Below, in pieces: positions 40,901 to 53,079 of a DNA stretch of 64,000 nucleotides. The first letter of the stretch is position 1, and every line of letters begins with the position of its first letter. A program made the translations under genes and the position numbers. The stretch comes from Diogma glabrata (taxonomy: Eukaryota > Arthropoda > Insecta > Diptera > Cylindrotomidae): positions 100,290,915 through 100,354,914 of the forward strand of contig OY856188.1 in the NCBI GenBank assembly GCA_963693315.1, given 5' to 3'. The notes under the pieces were generated by a model. It searched no databases. It saw only the letters and a program-made list of their open reading frames with translations, and was not told the DNA's origin.

Positions 40901-42514
40901 AAACTTCTTTAGCCGCGTTATGAAATTTCGTATGGAGTAAAATTTGTATATTCGCGTCATCATGTTTTATATGCATTTTTGAGGAACATAAATATATTTT
41001 TTAAATCATGTCTATCTATCTATATTTTTTAAATTAAATCTATCAATCGTTTCTTAACGTGTCAAATTGCGTTGTGGATATCGTGCTCAACTGATGTTCT
41101 GTAGGTAGTGAATTTAACTCCTAGTGTGGTAAACATTTTTTTATTGTTTTTTTTTTGATTTTTATTAAATACCATTAAAATTATTTTTTTTATTCATGAA
41201 TTCATAAAAATAATAAAAATTTCTTTATACGAATTTTAAAAAATTGATCTATAACGCAGTTTTTTAAAGTTATTTTGCTACTGTCCTTTGCAATTTGCAT
41301 TCCAGTCATCATGCTAAATAAATATTGAATATATATAAAATTGAAAGTATGTCTGTTTGTTCTTTATGCATTAATACAGTAATCATTATTAATACAGATG
41401 TTGTACACTTAATTTGCTATTTATTTAACTATCGTTTTAAACGGTAGTTTGCTTTGATCAATGTTTTTTTTGTTGAACATAATTTTTATGAAATTAAAAA
41501 TAACGTAAGAAAGATAGTATAACCTGAAACAATTACATTTGTATATCAAAATTATATGTGTTGGAATTTAACATGATGTTACAAATTTTATCATCTTCAC
41601 CAAATATGTTGTCAATTTGGAATTGTATATAATACATGTTTCTAAAATGTGAAGTGAAGACTTAATACTTGTAACTTGATACTTGATAAAATCGATTATA
41701 TCGATTTTAAGCTCACAATTACGAGACGGAAATTGCATAAGTTCTATACAAAGAAGCATAGCTTATGTATGATTAAACATGGATGGCAATCATGATAAAT
41801 AAAATAATTAAAAATGGTGGCACTTAGCTGATAGTGATTTGCAAACGGCAACAATGCGCATTAATACCAATTAATTTGCTTAGCTTTCCGCAGGAAGATT
41901 TGTAAAATTTAAACTTATTGATCTATGGGTGTGAGAACCACGCGTACTTTAGTCCATGCTATTAGCATATGAGTTATCTTGAGATATCGTATACCAATGG
42001 CAATAGCAATGCAATTTCATTAGCCAAAGTGATATCTTAGGGCTGCTGGTGGATGAAGTATTTTCAATCAACGATACCAACCCTTACTCTAAGTTATGGA
42101 ATATTTTTTGATAATACACTATTTTTTTAAAATAAAATGTAGTAGTAGAAATTACAAGGTGAGTCACAACAACACATGAAAAACTTTTAAGAACAAGGTC
42201 TCACAGCAACATGCTTTCTAAGGTGTTGATAGACGCAAATTTTTATATGATATGTTTTGATTACTTTAAATATAAAAATGTTTATAATAGTTGCTTGGAA
42301 TACTGATAGATGTGAAACCCAGAATAATTTTAATGAGTTTAATTTAAACATTCTGAAATTTTAATTTGCGATGCTACAATAATTGGAAGATACAAAAAAA
42401 CACAGCTATTTCACAGATTTAAGTTTTCACTTCTGTCGGCAGTCCTTAACACTGCCTTCTTTTTTTTTTTTTGGATAGAAATTTTATAAAAAAAGGCAAG
42501 GGGTTAGCTTACCC
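40901..42514. other. No gene recognised
   Basis: AT-rich to 41800, then a somewhat less AT-biased stretch (41800-42110) of possibly old transposon origin. No motif was assignable on either strand. Confidence 0.35.
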
Positions 42515-42690
42515 ACCTGAACAAGCATACTCTCGTGTTCTAAAACAAATTTCCACCACTCATAGCTAAAAAAAAATTGTAGTAGCAAATTTACAAGATT
42601 GCGGGCAATCGGTATTTTTGGAGCTTGCCGAACGACTCGTAATCATAGGGCTCGTAATCATCAAATGTAATCGGCGTTGGCCCAGGGACT
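42515..42690. mobile_element. MITE half-copy (same family as 22292-22717)
   Basis: CTCGTGTTCTAAAACAAATT, then TTCCACCACTCATAG, GTAGCAAATTTACAAGAT, GGAGCTTGCCG and the terminal CGGCGTTGGCCCAGGGAC followed by TA. These match the right half of the intronic MITE at roughly 85-90% by eye. The left half is absent, so this copy is truncated. Confidence 0.75.
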
Positions 42691-43700
42691 ATCAGTGTTT
42701 TCAGCCGAATGTGCGAGCATTATCGTATTCGCTATAGACACTCCTTGACTTTCACAAACATTTCTTGCCATGGTTCCGTTCAAGAATATTCCATTGTTTT
42801 CCCTTTTTTGGTAGGGAAGCCACATGTTCATATATTACAAATAAGCGGTCTGCAAGGTGAGGTGCGAATTAATGGTAATAATAATCCATACCAAGAAACC
42901 TTTATGTATATTGCATGTTATTGTGTGTTGGAAACATATCTTTTACTTGAAATATGTTCTCGATGGTAGAATATCAGCCGCAGAGACTTCGTGGCTCAAA
43001 AAATGAAGCGAAGTTTCGATCCACCAAGTTGACTTTTTTTTCATTAATTGTTAATCGAATTCTTGGAGATGTTAAAACATCATTCGCAGATGGTTCTAAT
43101 GTTATATGCAGTTTTCCTAAAGATCAACAGATCGACAATGCAGATAAATACTAGATCGAACCAGCTGAAAACCTGATGCTTGAATCGTTGAAAAGTTTGA
43201 GTCACGTTTCTTATTCCAAACGGCATACGAATGGCATAAGCCTAATGTTTTGGCTACTGCCGTTTTGTGAATGTCCTCCTATGCAATGGGTATTTGATGA
43301 TAAGCTCACACTTACTCAATTTTTGAAAAATCATCGTATGCCTGGAGGTAGTATGAGAAATTCTGTATGTATTGTATATCTATCGTGCAAAGTTATCGCA
43401 TTCAACTAACGATAATTTCTCCAAGGCCTGCAATCATTATCATTTTTCTTAGCGACCAAATGCCGAGGAGAAGACTGCTACTAAGATACCAAGACAGACC
43501 ATACTTTTGAATATTTGTTTAGATCGAGATGTATGCATCTTTAGATCCAGAATATGTGACCTTGCAACAAAAAAATCTATCATTCGTTGTAATTTGTAGT
43601 GAGCTAGGTTGTGTAAAACTGGAGTGTCTTAGTTCGGTTTTTTGTGTTAAAGTTTGAATTTTATTTTGAATTACGCTAAATTTAGTTTATTCTATTAAGC
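42691..43700 (+). other. Unassigned, possibly coding-derived sequence
   Basis: Three consecutive plus-strand frames (42709-42969, 42954-43154, 43176-43409) and a balanced base composition stand out from the AT-rich surroundings. This suggests remnant coding DNA of an unidentified element or gene. No domain was recognised. Similar composition resumes at 46380-46980 beyond the R1-type LINE, which may have inserted into it. Confidence 0.3.
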
Positions 43701-46260
43701 TGGTTTTAAGGGTGGGAACATATATAGGTACGCAGAATATGGCATTCTTTGATATCGATGTCTCTCTATCAAATCACTGTTTCTTTCTTAGGTCCACCGT
43801 CAGACTAAATTTTGAAAAGAAATCTTCTCCAATTATAAATCACGTAAGACAGTCGGAGTATCCACAGCCAGGGTATCCACTTCAAACCTGGTTATGTAGT
43901 GGTAGAGTGCGACAACGATCAGACGTCGGAAAACGCCGGCAAACGCCAGCTTATTTGTTAAGGAGTGGAAGCTGTAAGAAAGTCAAGATGAAGGCACATG
44001 CCAAATCCTGACTGCACTAATTGACGACAGGGTAAAGACAGCCTTATCAGGGGTGGGGAATACCCTCAACTACCGGTTTGGCAAAGTCATTGTCCAAGGA
44101 CCTAGAAAGGCAACAGCAGAAGGTACGGGGGAAAAGAGGGCTGGTGGCATCTCAGGAAAGCGCCTCAAATATCATCACAGCCCAGAGAGGCAGCCGCAAC
44201 CTTAACGACACCCAGTGAGGTAGCAAATATGGTTGTGGAAGAGGAGGAAGATGCTGCTGCAGAGGATTGCAGTAGTATCATAGACGTGGGGAGCGAGGAG
44301 GAGGAGAGGTTGTTGATGGATGGAGGAGCAGGTACGCCCCTCTCCGACAACATCTAACAGAGGCGACAGTAAGATTTTTATGGCCAGCTGTTATGGCCAG
44401 AACATTCACTAAGAAACAGCTAGGCCTCACGCTGATACAGGAACCCTGGATCCACAAAAACAGGGTGAGGAGCCCTGCACACATCGAAGCGAAGGTAGTA
44501 TGGAATACTAATGCCAACTCACCTAAAGCGTGCATTATTATTAGGAAAAACATTAATTATATTTGTCTTTCAGATTTTCAAACCAGGGACTTGGTGGTGA
44601 TATCAACTACCATTACATTAGAAGGCATTCGATGGCAGTTAGTGGTAGCATCAGCATACTGTGCAGGAAACGGGGTACTGATACCAGCTACAGAGGTATA
44701 GGGGCTGGTGGAATGGTGCAACAAGAAGAAGTTTCCTCTCATAATCGAGTGTGATGCAAATACTCTCAGCGAAACATGGGGTAGTTTACGAATACAAACC
44801 AAAGAGGTGAGTTTCTGTTTGAATTTTTAGATAAAAAAACCTAAGCGTGTTTAACGTCGGAAACACACCCACTTTTGTCACAATTCCAAGACAAGAAGTG
44901 TTAGATTTAACGGTAGGAAGTACCAATGTAGGACAGTTCATTTAGAACTCTGGAGAGTCTCAAAGGAACCCTCCTTGTCGGATCATATAATGATTCTGTT
45001 TAAACTAGATAGTACGAAAAAGGAATCATCCTCGGTACGGAACCACAGGAACACAAGGTGGGATCAATTTGAGAGGAGAGGAAAATCTAAAAGAAAGTCT
45101 AAGGCTTGCATGGAATAAAATAGCCCAACTTAACGCTGGAAGTCAAAATTGGAAAAGGCGCAGAGGCTGGTTTGTATCTTCATCACGGGGCAATGAGAAC
45201 ATGTTCTACCGCACCAATGGAGATGCTGTTAGGACTTGTTCCACTTCACTTGCAGGTTAAGAGCGTAGCAAGGAAAACCATACTGAGATTCAGCATGCAG
45301 AGTATGAAAAAGGGAAAAATCATCGACTCTTAATATCAAAAAAGTCTTTCAAGGGATAATCCCTTGCTTGAGTATTCTAAAGACGGAATGTTTATAAACA
45401 GTTCAACTTTGATAGGAAATTAATATCGCAGTTGTGCAAAAAACCGGAGTGGAGCAGTGAATCAAATGGTACGCGAATGGTTTAAAGACCGAAGCAGGGG
45501 AGGGTGCAGGAGTATTTGGATCCAAGACCAAATAATTTAAGCCCATGGGCACCTACCCAAGCGTCTTCAAAACCGAAATATGTGCTATCAAAAGGTGCGC
45601 AAACTTCAGTTTAGGAAGAAAATATAAAAACAGGAGAATTGCCATCTTGTCGTACAGCCAAGCAGCAGTTAATGCATTAAGCTAATACACCAGCACATAA
45701 AAAATTGTTGGCGACTGTGTGAGCAATCTAAACAAGCTTGGAAATATAGTAATAAAGTTACTGTTTACTGGATACCTGATTATGTGGGTATCGGTGGAAA
45801 TGAAGAAGCCGACAAATTGGCAAGGCGAGGTGCCCTCAGGTGGATTGGAGACAAAAGTTTTCAACGAAAGGATGAGGGAAGTAATTATGATGGAATGGTT
45901 TAAAACCTGCAACAACGCCGCGGTCTTAAGACAGTCCAAGGAGTTGATTGAACAGTAATGTGGTCTAGGGTGAATGGGAACCCTGTGAATACTGACAGGG
46001 GTTCTTAAAGGAAACTGTAAACTAAGAAAACAGCTTAAGAATATTAAAGTGGAGCCGAGCGACAAATGGAGGTTCTATCTATTGGAAGAAGAGACCCAGG
46101 CCATCTTATCAAAGATTGTGGAGCCTTGATCTACACGAGAAAGTTGCACCTAAAGGATTATAATATTAACGGGCATGACCTGCATAAGCTTAACCGTCTA
46201 CATATCCTGAAATTCCTAAGGGAAGCTGGATTCGAGGGGCTGGTCTAACTGGGTATTCAC
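43701..46260 (+). pseudogene. R1-type LINE remnant with RT deleted
   Basis: Gag-like ORF1 end at about 43990-44200 (ALIDDRVKTALSGVGNTLNY, FGKVIVQGPRKATAEG). APE endonuclease from 44393 (KKQLGLTLIQEPWIHKNRVR; IIECDANTLSETWGS; SVFNVGNTPTFVTIP across frames). The whole RT catalytic region is missing. RNase H follows at 45480-45860 (EAGEGAGVFGSKTK, RRIAILSYSQAAVNAL). The C-terminal part is at 45990-46245 (KGNCKLRKQLKNIKVEP, ILKFLREAGFEGLV). Stops and frameshifts occur throughout. The relative GC-richness reflects its LINE origin. An active relative would insert by target-primed reverse transcription. Confidence 0.8.
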
Positions 46261-46984
46261 CAGAGAGCAGTAGAGTGGGGTGCAATAGATCATTTTGGTT
46301 GCGGTACAACATATCGCCACCGAATTTAATCTTAATCTTAATCTTAAGACAGCAGCTACGGTGGATGCGTGTGTAAAATTATGACGAAGTCCCAAATTAA
46401 CATTCAAAATTTTCTTACCAAATGTTTTTATTTCATACCCATTAACTGCGAAAAAAACTTGTTGCTTATCTTGAGTCATGTGAGATAATGCGAGCACATG
46501 AGTTTTTGTTGTATGAACAGTGAGTGTGAACGATTACACGGTGTTAACGCTCTGGGCTCACCAATTTCCTTTTCTATTGCGGAAAACTTGTATCATGTTG
46601 GTTTAGGCAGTACAAAGTTCAGTGATAGCGTTGTTGGTTACAGCTCTAGTGGTTGGAATAGCACTGTAATTATTGACTTCAGATATTTGCAAAAAAAGGG
46701 TAAGATGCTTCCCAGATTTTATCAGCAACTCTGATCGATTCAGGTATATACGGTTTCTTCCTGGCAATCAAAGCTACGTTAATATTGCTTAGAAGGCATC
46801 TCATCCATAGCTTCATTAAAAACTCGTGTGAGAGTTCGGATATGAAACTTTCTACCGAGGTTTGTTTACTATGTTCCTATCCTCCGTCTAGGCTCAACTT
46901 TCAGACACGATGCATGTTTTGGAATGACATATAATCATTTGTCAAGATATGTGACAACTCTGTTTTCTAAATATCTAAAAGTGT
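46261..46984. other. Unassigned sequence right of the R1-type LINE
   Basis: A 78-codon plus-strand frame (46498-46734) and balanced composition but no recognisable domain. A run of (TCTTAA)n-like sequence at 46328-46350 may be the LINE's 3' tail region. It could be the continuation of the 42.7-43.7-kb sequence. Confidence 0.3.
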
Positions 46985-47150
46985 AGGTTAACTAACCCCT
47001 TTACTAGTTTGCGGGTTTTTGTTGATATTTTTGACCGAAAAAAATTGGAAAGACATTGCTGGAAGGCTTGGATATCAATATAATAAAAATTAGCCAAAAT
47101 AAGACGATATTATTCGGTTAAATTCAAAGTTCAGTACGGTGCATTTTTTT
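46985..47150 (-). repeat. Diverged inverted copy of the 320-bp repeat
   Basis: The reverse complement shares CACCGTACTGAACTTTGAAT, TTAACCGA, CTTATTTTGGCTAATTTT and GATATCCAAGCCTTCCAGCA with the units at 40022-40900, in the same order but with an internal deletion. Confidence 0.65.
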
Positions 47151-50100
47151 TAAAAGTATATTATAAGAACATAATAACGTGATATGCATTCGATTATGTT
47201 TGTTGTAACGATCGGCCCTATTTCGATTCCTGCTCTAAAGTAAGAATCAAAACCACCAAAACAACAGCTCTATAAAAACAACTAATTATCCTATTTTTAG
47301 AATTTGATACTCTATATCAAATATAATAAGATACTTTTTATCAAATTAAAACAAATCAAGAGAAAAACATCCAAAGAAACTCCGTAAATCAATTTATTAT
47401 TTTTATTTTTGACCTTCAATGATAGAAATTGGGTCATACAAATGCCATATCAAAGAAAAACTATGAAGCCTTCATAAAAATGTCTAACGTAAATAAGTTA
47501 GCGATCGTTCACAATTTATTAAATGTGACATTATGGCCTTTGATAGAGAAAAGAAATATTTATAATTTTTCCTTTTTTTTCTCATATTCAACTGTGTTTT
47601 AAAATCATGTGAAAGAAATGAAGAATGATCAGTGGACGTAAAAGTGACCAACGTACATATATAAAAAAAGAAACAGAGATAGAAAATTCTCGTTAATAAA
47701 AACTTCGATCTCTTCGATCGAAGTCAATTATTAAAATTCATTATTAGATGAAGTTTCCATTTAATTATCCATCAGGATTGATCAATTTTACAAATTTTTA
47801 TTTAAAACTAAATTATTGGTTGCTTAATTGTGTGAATTTGTTATTTTGTTGTTTATCTATTTTTTAATGTAATGAATGTTGGTGAAAATTGTTGAATAAA
47901 TCGTTTAGTGAATAAAATGAAAATTAAAAATTAATCCAATAAAGCAAATTCATTGACATAAACGTGAAAATATTTATTCAGATAAAGTATACGAAACCGA
48001 TCTACACACCTTTTATACCAAATGGCTACAGTGTTTGCTTCATTTCTCGTTTCATGTTCATAAATCTAATGCAAATCAACAAGAAATATCCAGAGTACAA
48101 ATAGTTATTGGCGTGGAGATGAATTCGATTAGACCATCAGGGATGCATTCCAATTTGATAAAAGTAATTTAATTTTATGAACACACCAACTGAACAATCT
48201 ATTTTGTTTAATGTAAGAAAAATAAGTGCAATGCAGATGCAATGCAATGCAAGGTGTAAGATCTGACAGCAGGAAGTGTTTTTTTTGTTGGATTACTATT
48301 ATTTGTATTATAATAGTTTTTCATATTTTTCACTGTTTGTGAGCTTTTGTCACTTTTAAATTAAAATACAATATTTAAAAATATACTTTTTTGTTACGTT
48401 TATTTTTAAAATATGATAGATAATAATATACCTTCCTTATAGAGACAATGATTTATCTTAAATTTTATAGCTTGTTTTGCTTACATATTTTAATATCTTC
48501 TGATCTATCCAATTGTTGCCTTTTTATATTGGTTTTTGTTTTATAGTTAATTTTCTGTTAATGTTGATGTTTGTATCTCCTTTTTCATTTGTTAGGCGTA
48601 TTTTGTTTTAGTATCGCTTTTATTAATTCCGCTTGCATGTTCATTAAATATTGTTGAGCAAGACCTGCCCGTTTGACCTATATTAAACTTTAATACACTC
48701 ATAACTTGTAATTTTATAAAGACCTATTTCTAAGGTTTGGTGTTTTTGCTTTCAAGTTAATTTTAATAATGACATTCCAACTGATAAAATTAATACTAAA
48801 ACCAACACAATATATGATACAATAATAAAAAATAGCAATCTTATATAAAATCTTACATTAGTTGAAGTAAAGATTTTAACAATATATTAAGATGATGAAG
48901 GTATACTAAAAATTGATTTTCTATAAAATAATAAAATAAATCAAATTGCTTATAGTGCAATATTGTTATTAATAAAATTCAATTAAAAACTAAACATAAA
49001 AAAAGAAAAACATTATATATTTTAATGTTTTATTTTAAGACAATAATGTTAAAAATTGTTGATCTTTTAGTTTAAAAATTAGTCAAAATTTTTGTTTGTT
49101 ATAAAATTCAATCTTTTTACGCAACAAATTTGAGAATTCAAATTAGATAGATGAAATACATACAAATAATATATTCTATCTCATATAATCTTTTGTAAAT
49201 TGAAATATATGTTCCTGAAGGACAATTACCTTAAACATATACAAAATGTATATACATATTCATTCATATTTCTTTTTACTAACAATAACTAAGATATAAT
49301 AAATAAGCCACGCCATATTGTTTCAACCGGTTCAAAGTAAAAATAATTCTTGATTTGCATAATATAACAATTTTCTTGATATTTCATTTCTTTTTCAATT
49401 AATTTTATTTTTCATTCTTTTGCACATTTTGTAATAATGTAAGTATCAGGAGTTTTGTGTAGTGCAAAATTAAATTGAATCAATGGAAATTTTGATTTTA
49501 ATTCTGTTGATTGTTAACGTTTATTTGTATGTGAGGTCTGGATCTTCCTTCTGTAAAAATAAATAATCAATTTATGCTAAAAATACATTAAAAAAAGTAA
49601 AGAAATTAAAGAACAAACTAAGTTACAAAATATACAACAAAAAAAATCCATGTTACACTAACGAAGTGTCTTGTTTTGTGTTTTTATATTGTTAAATTAT
49701 TATTTACCAAGTAAAAAATGACAACCACAAATTTAAAGAATCCAACAATTCTTATACATATATGTCTCCTCTTCACTTGGTTTACAGTCAATTCAATTTC
49801 ATGATAACAAATTTTTTTGTTTAACATTAATGATTACAACGTGATTTGTTATTTGGGTGCGGAGGGATTTAATTTATTTATTGCTTGGACAATGAAGAAA
49901 AAATATTGCCAATGATAGAGCCAATGAAAAAATTATAGATAAGATATTTTATTTATATTCTACATTCAACAACAACAACAACAATTATAAAACCAATACG
50001 CGTATGGAAATTTAAATAATATCAACCTAATTCTTTCAACTGATCGTTATCAGTTGTAAATATATTCGAAAATTTTCGTTATAAAAATATTTAATTAAAT

Positions 50101-50559
50101 TAATATTTAAACTCATTCATTGTGATTTTAATAATTAATAACATAAGAATAATTTATTAAAAGAAACTTATCCATTAAAGATTTCAGATAAACTGGATTT
50201 TCGAAAAAATAAAAACAAAAAGAAAAGCAATAAAAAACAACACAAAAATCAAAACCGGTTATAGTTAAGAATTGTCTTCAAGAAAACATTAATGGTCTAT
50301 ATCTAATGCATTAATTGCTTAAGTTTTAGTTTTTATTATGAAAATCCAATTTTATGGCTTAATCAGTTCCAAAACGATTTAAATATTTCTTTTAGAATAA
50401 CTGGTCTTCAGTTAGCCGTTGGCATATCTTATCGTTTCAGAATTTGTTATGTGTTATGGTTGCAGTTTACGTTTAATCTTATTTTAATTAAAGCAAACCA
50501 TCGAAAAATAAGTGAAAATTAATAGCCTTGAGAAATTTATGTAAAAATCAAGCTCTAAA
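47151..50559. other. AT-rich intergenic sequence, no gene
   Basis: Only short palindromes (for example ACTTCGATC...CGATCGAAGT near 47702-47726), a TGCAATGCA cluster near 48230-48260 and an (ACA)n run near 49970 stand out. No credible frames. Confidence 0.45.
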
Positions 50560-50888
50560 GGGGCCCATCCACTTTGAAACATGTTTCAAAACTTGGTTTA
50601 CAAACTTGGTTGCATGTTTACCATACATTATCAAACGTGTTTGTAAACTTGGTTGACAAACTTAAAATTATATGTGTCAATTTCTATTGTTATTTTGTTA
50701 AACTCTTCCATACACAGTGAAACATGTTTACAAACCATTAGCTCCGCCTACTTAAAATCAAAGCATTTTGATTTTACTAAAACCAATTCGAAAACCGTCA
50801 AATTGGTTTGCAAACTTCACCATACACGATAAAACATTCTATAAACACAAACCAAGTTTTGAAACATGTTTCAAAGTGGATGGGCTGC
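50560..50888. mobile_element. MITE with about 36-bp terminal inverted repeats
   Basis: The left end GGGGCCCATCCACTTTGAAA, continuing CATGTTTCAAAACTTGGTTT, matches the inverted right end that finishes TTTCAAAGTGGATGGGCTGC at 50888. The arms contain the self-complementary AAACATGTTT, and related words (AACTTGGTT, AACATGTTT) recur inside. GGGCCCATCC-type ends suggest PIF/Harbinger, but no clean 3-bp duplication was found. Confidence 0.75.
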
Positions 50889-51886
50889 ATTAGAATTATC
50901 GAAAACATATTTTGTTCTGTTGAAGACAACATCCTATATGTTGCTATGTAAATAAATTCTCCTACATACATATGGTAGCGTAGCGTCTATGAGAAAATTG
51001 TAAGACGTTTAAAATAATTAACTAGATTTGAAATTTATAACGCTCTCTTGACGCTCAAGTGTTTATAATAACTTTATATCAAAGTGAAGGATAAATTTAT
51101 AAAAGAACTTTTTTCTATGACAGCATATGAAAAGGCTATTTTCAAGCAGGCTTAACACTTAAATTTGTTATTTTCCTCTCGGGTAAAATCATTTTCACTA
51201 AATAACAAATAGTAGTTGCTATTTTATTATTATATAATTTTTTCTATGATAACAAATGAAACGTCTATTTCACTAGTGCAAAAAGAACTAATTGTAGTTG
51301 CTATGGTTTTTCATATAATTTTACAAAGTATTTTAAACAACGCAGCCATGAAAAAATAGAATATGAATTTTGAATATTTTGTTGTCGATTTCTAACTTAA
51401 TAAATTATAGTAAATATCGATTATATATATGAGCAATTTCACGAAGATTCAACAACGTTTTGACTTGACCCCTTTTAATTTTGATTATTTTTTGTTTATA
51501 GATAGTCTTTCATAAATAAAAAAAGTGAATAAAATTCGCTCGTCAAGGGTTCCGTGAATGTAAAAGAACACAATATCAAAAATTATTGACAAAAAGTTGT
51601 GTTGTAATGTCCTTATATTTCCAGACCACAGACACATAACAAAATAAATGTTAAACTGTAAATGTCAATAGTAAATTACAATCAAATCTACATTGATCAA
51701 AAATGGCAAAAAAAATGTTAATTCAGGTTAAATATTATCCATAGATGTTTTTGGTAACTTAAAAAAAATTCAATTACACCAGCTTGTAAATGGATTAAAT
51801 TTGATTATTTTTTCGGTCAATCGAGTGTTGAAATTTAGGGGTGTGGAAAGGCTACATACTAAAAATATTTTTTTTTCAATAAGACA
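50889..51886. other. No gene recognised
   Basis: AT-rich sequence with no recognised frame or repeat unit. Confidence 0.4.
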
Positions 51887-52704
51887 AAAACTATGCATTG
51901 CAAAATTCTAAAAAAATTGTAATATTTCTTAAATTAAGTGCTCTTTCATATGACACCCCACTCATTTGGATCAAAAATGGTTTTTTTCGCTCCCCACATC
52001 CATCCCATAAACACACAGAAATATAATTATTTGAGTCTTCGCTATGATTTTCATTCAAAATTTACCAATACTCCTGTCATCTGTGAATATTTTCAAATTT
52101 TTCTGTCAGTCATCGTCGGAACGTAGGTGGCGGCACCATCTGAATTTTGCGCTTTCTTATCCATAACTCAAAAACTGTGCAGTAGTTTTCATACAAAACT
52201 TACCAAATTTCCTAACTCTGGGAAATTTTCCAAATTTTTCTGTCATTTAGTGTCGAAACGTATGGGGGGGGGGGCGATCTGAATTTTGCACTTTTTCGAC
52301 AATAACTCAAAAACTGGGCACCGCAAAAATTCTAGAAAAAATTGCTACGAATTCTAAATTAGGTCCTCTATCAAATGACACCCCACTCGCTTGGGTCAAA
52401 AAAAGGTTTTTTTTACCCCCTCTACCCCGGTCCTCTAAACATACAGAAATATAATTATTGGAGACTTCGCTATAGTTTTCGTACAAAATTTAGCAGATTT
52501 CCTAGCTCTGTGAATTTTTACAAATTTTTCTGTTAATCAGTGTCGAAACGTGTGGGCGGGGGGAACGGTCTGAATTTTGCACTTTTTTTACAATAACTCA
52601 AAAACCGGGTACCGCAAAATTCTAAAAAAAATTGCAACGAATTTTAAATTAGATGCTCTTGATTAGATGACTCCCCACTCGCTTGGGTCAAAAAAAGTTT
52701 GTTT
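51887..52704. repeat. Diverged satellite, about 290-bp period
   Basis: Recurring blocks are GACACCCCACTC (51952, 52377, with GACTCCCCACTC near 52668), TGTCGAAACGT followed by a G-run (about 52250 and 52540, with a diverged form near 52112), TCTGAATTTTGCACTTTTT and AATAACTCAAAAAC. G homopolymers at 52265 and 52555 may be length-variable. The 62-codon frame at 51938 is a by-product. Confidence 0.75.
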
Positions 52705-53020
52705 TTTTATTTATTTTTTACCCAATTTTTTGGAAAAAATTAATTTAATTATTTGTTTGATATGAAATTTTGTTATTATTATTGAGAATTATGGCATTAT
52801 AAGTTTGTCAAAAAATGTTGTCAAGTCTGTCAGAAGAAAGATTTTTATTTACTTTTTTACCAAATTTTTTGGAGCAAAATAAAATTAATTATTTGTATGA
52901 TATGAAATTTTATTATTATTATTGAGAATTATGGCATTATAAGTTTGTCAAATAAATAATGTCAAGTTTGTCAAAAAATGGTTTCATTTATTTTTTTAGC
53001 AAATTTTTTGGAAATAAAAT
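52705..53020. repeat. 138-bp tandem repeat, about 2.3 copies
   Basis: CAATTTTTTGG, TGATATGAAATTTT, TTATTATTATTGAGAATTAT and GGCATTATAAGTTTGTCAAA repeat at about 52721, 52860 and (partly) 52999. It directly adjoins the 57-bp satellite. Confidence 0.8.
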
Positions 53021-53079
53021 GTAGCTGTTTTTATGACGTAAATGTAATGGACATTTGCATTGGTCCATGTAATGGACAT

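Noticed and set aside
43895..43925. tRNA A-box-like word (TAGTGGTAGAGTGC)
   Set aside because: No B box at the expected spacing and it lies within R1-type LINE sequence; not a tRNA or SINE.
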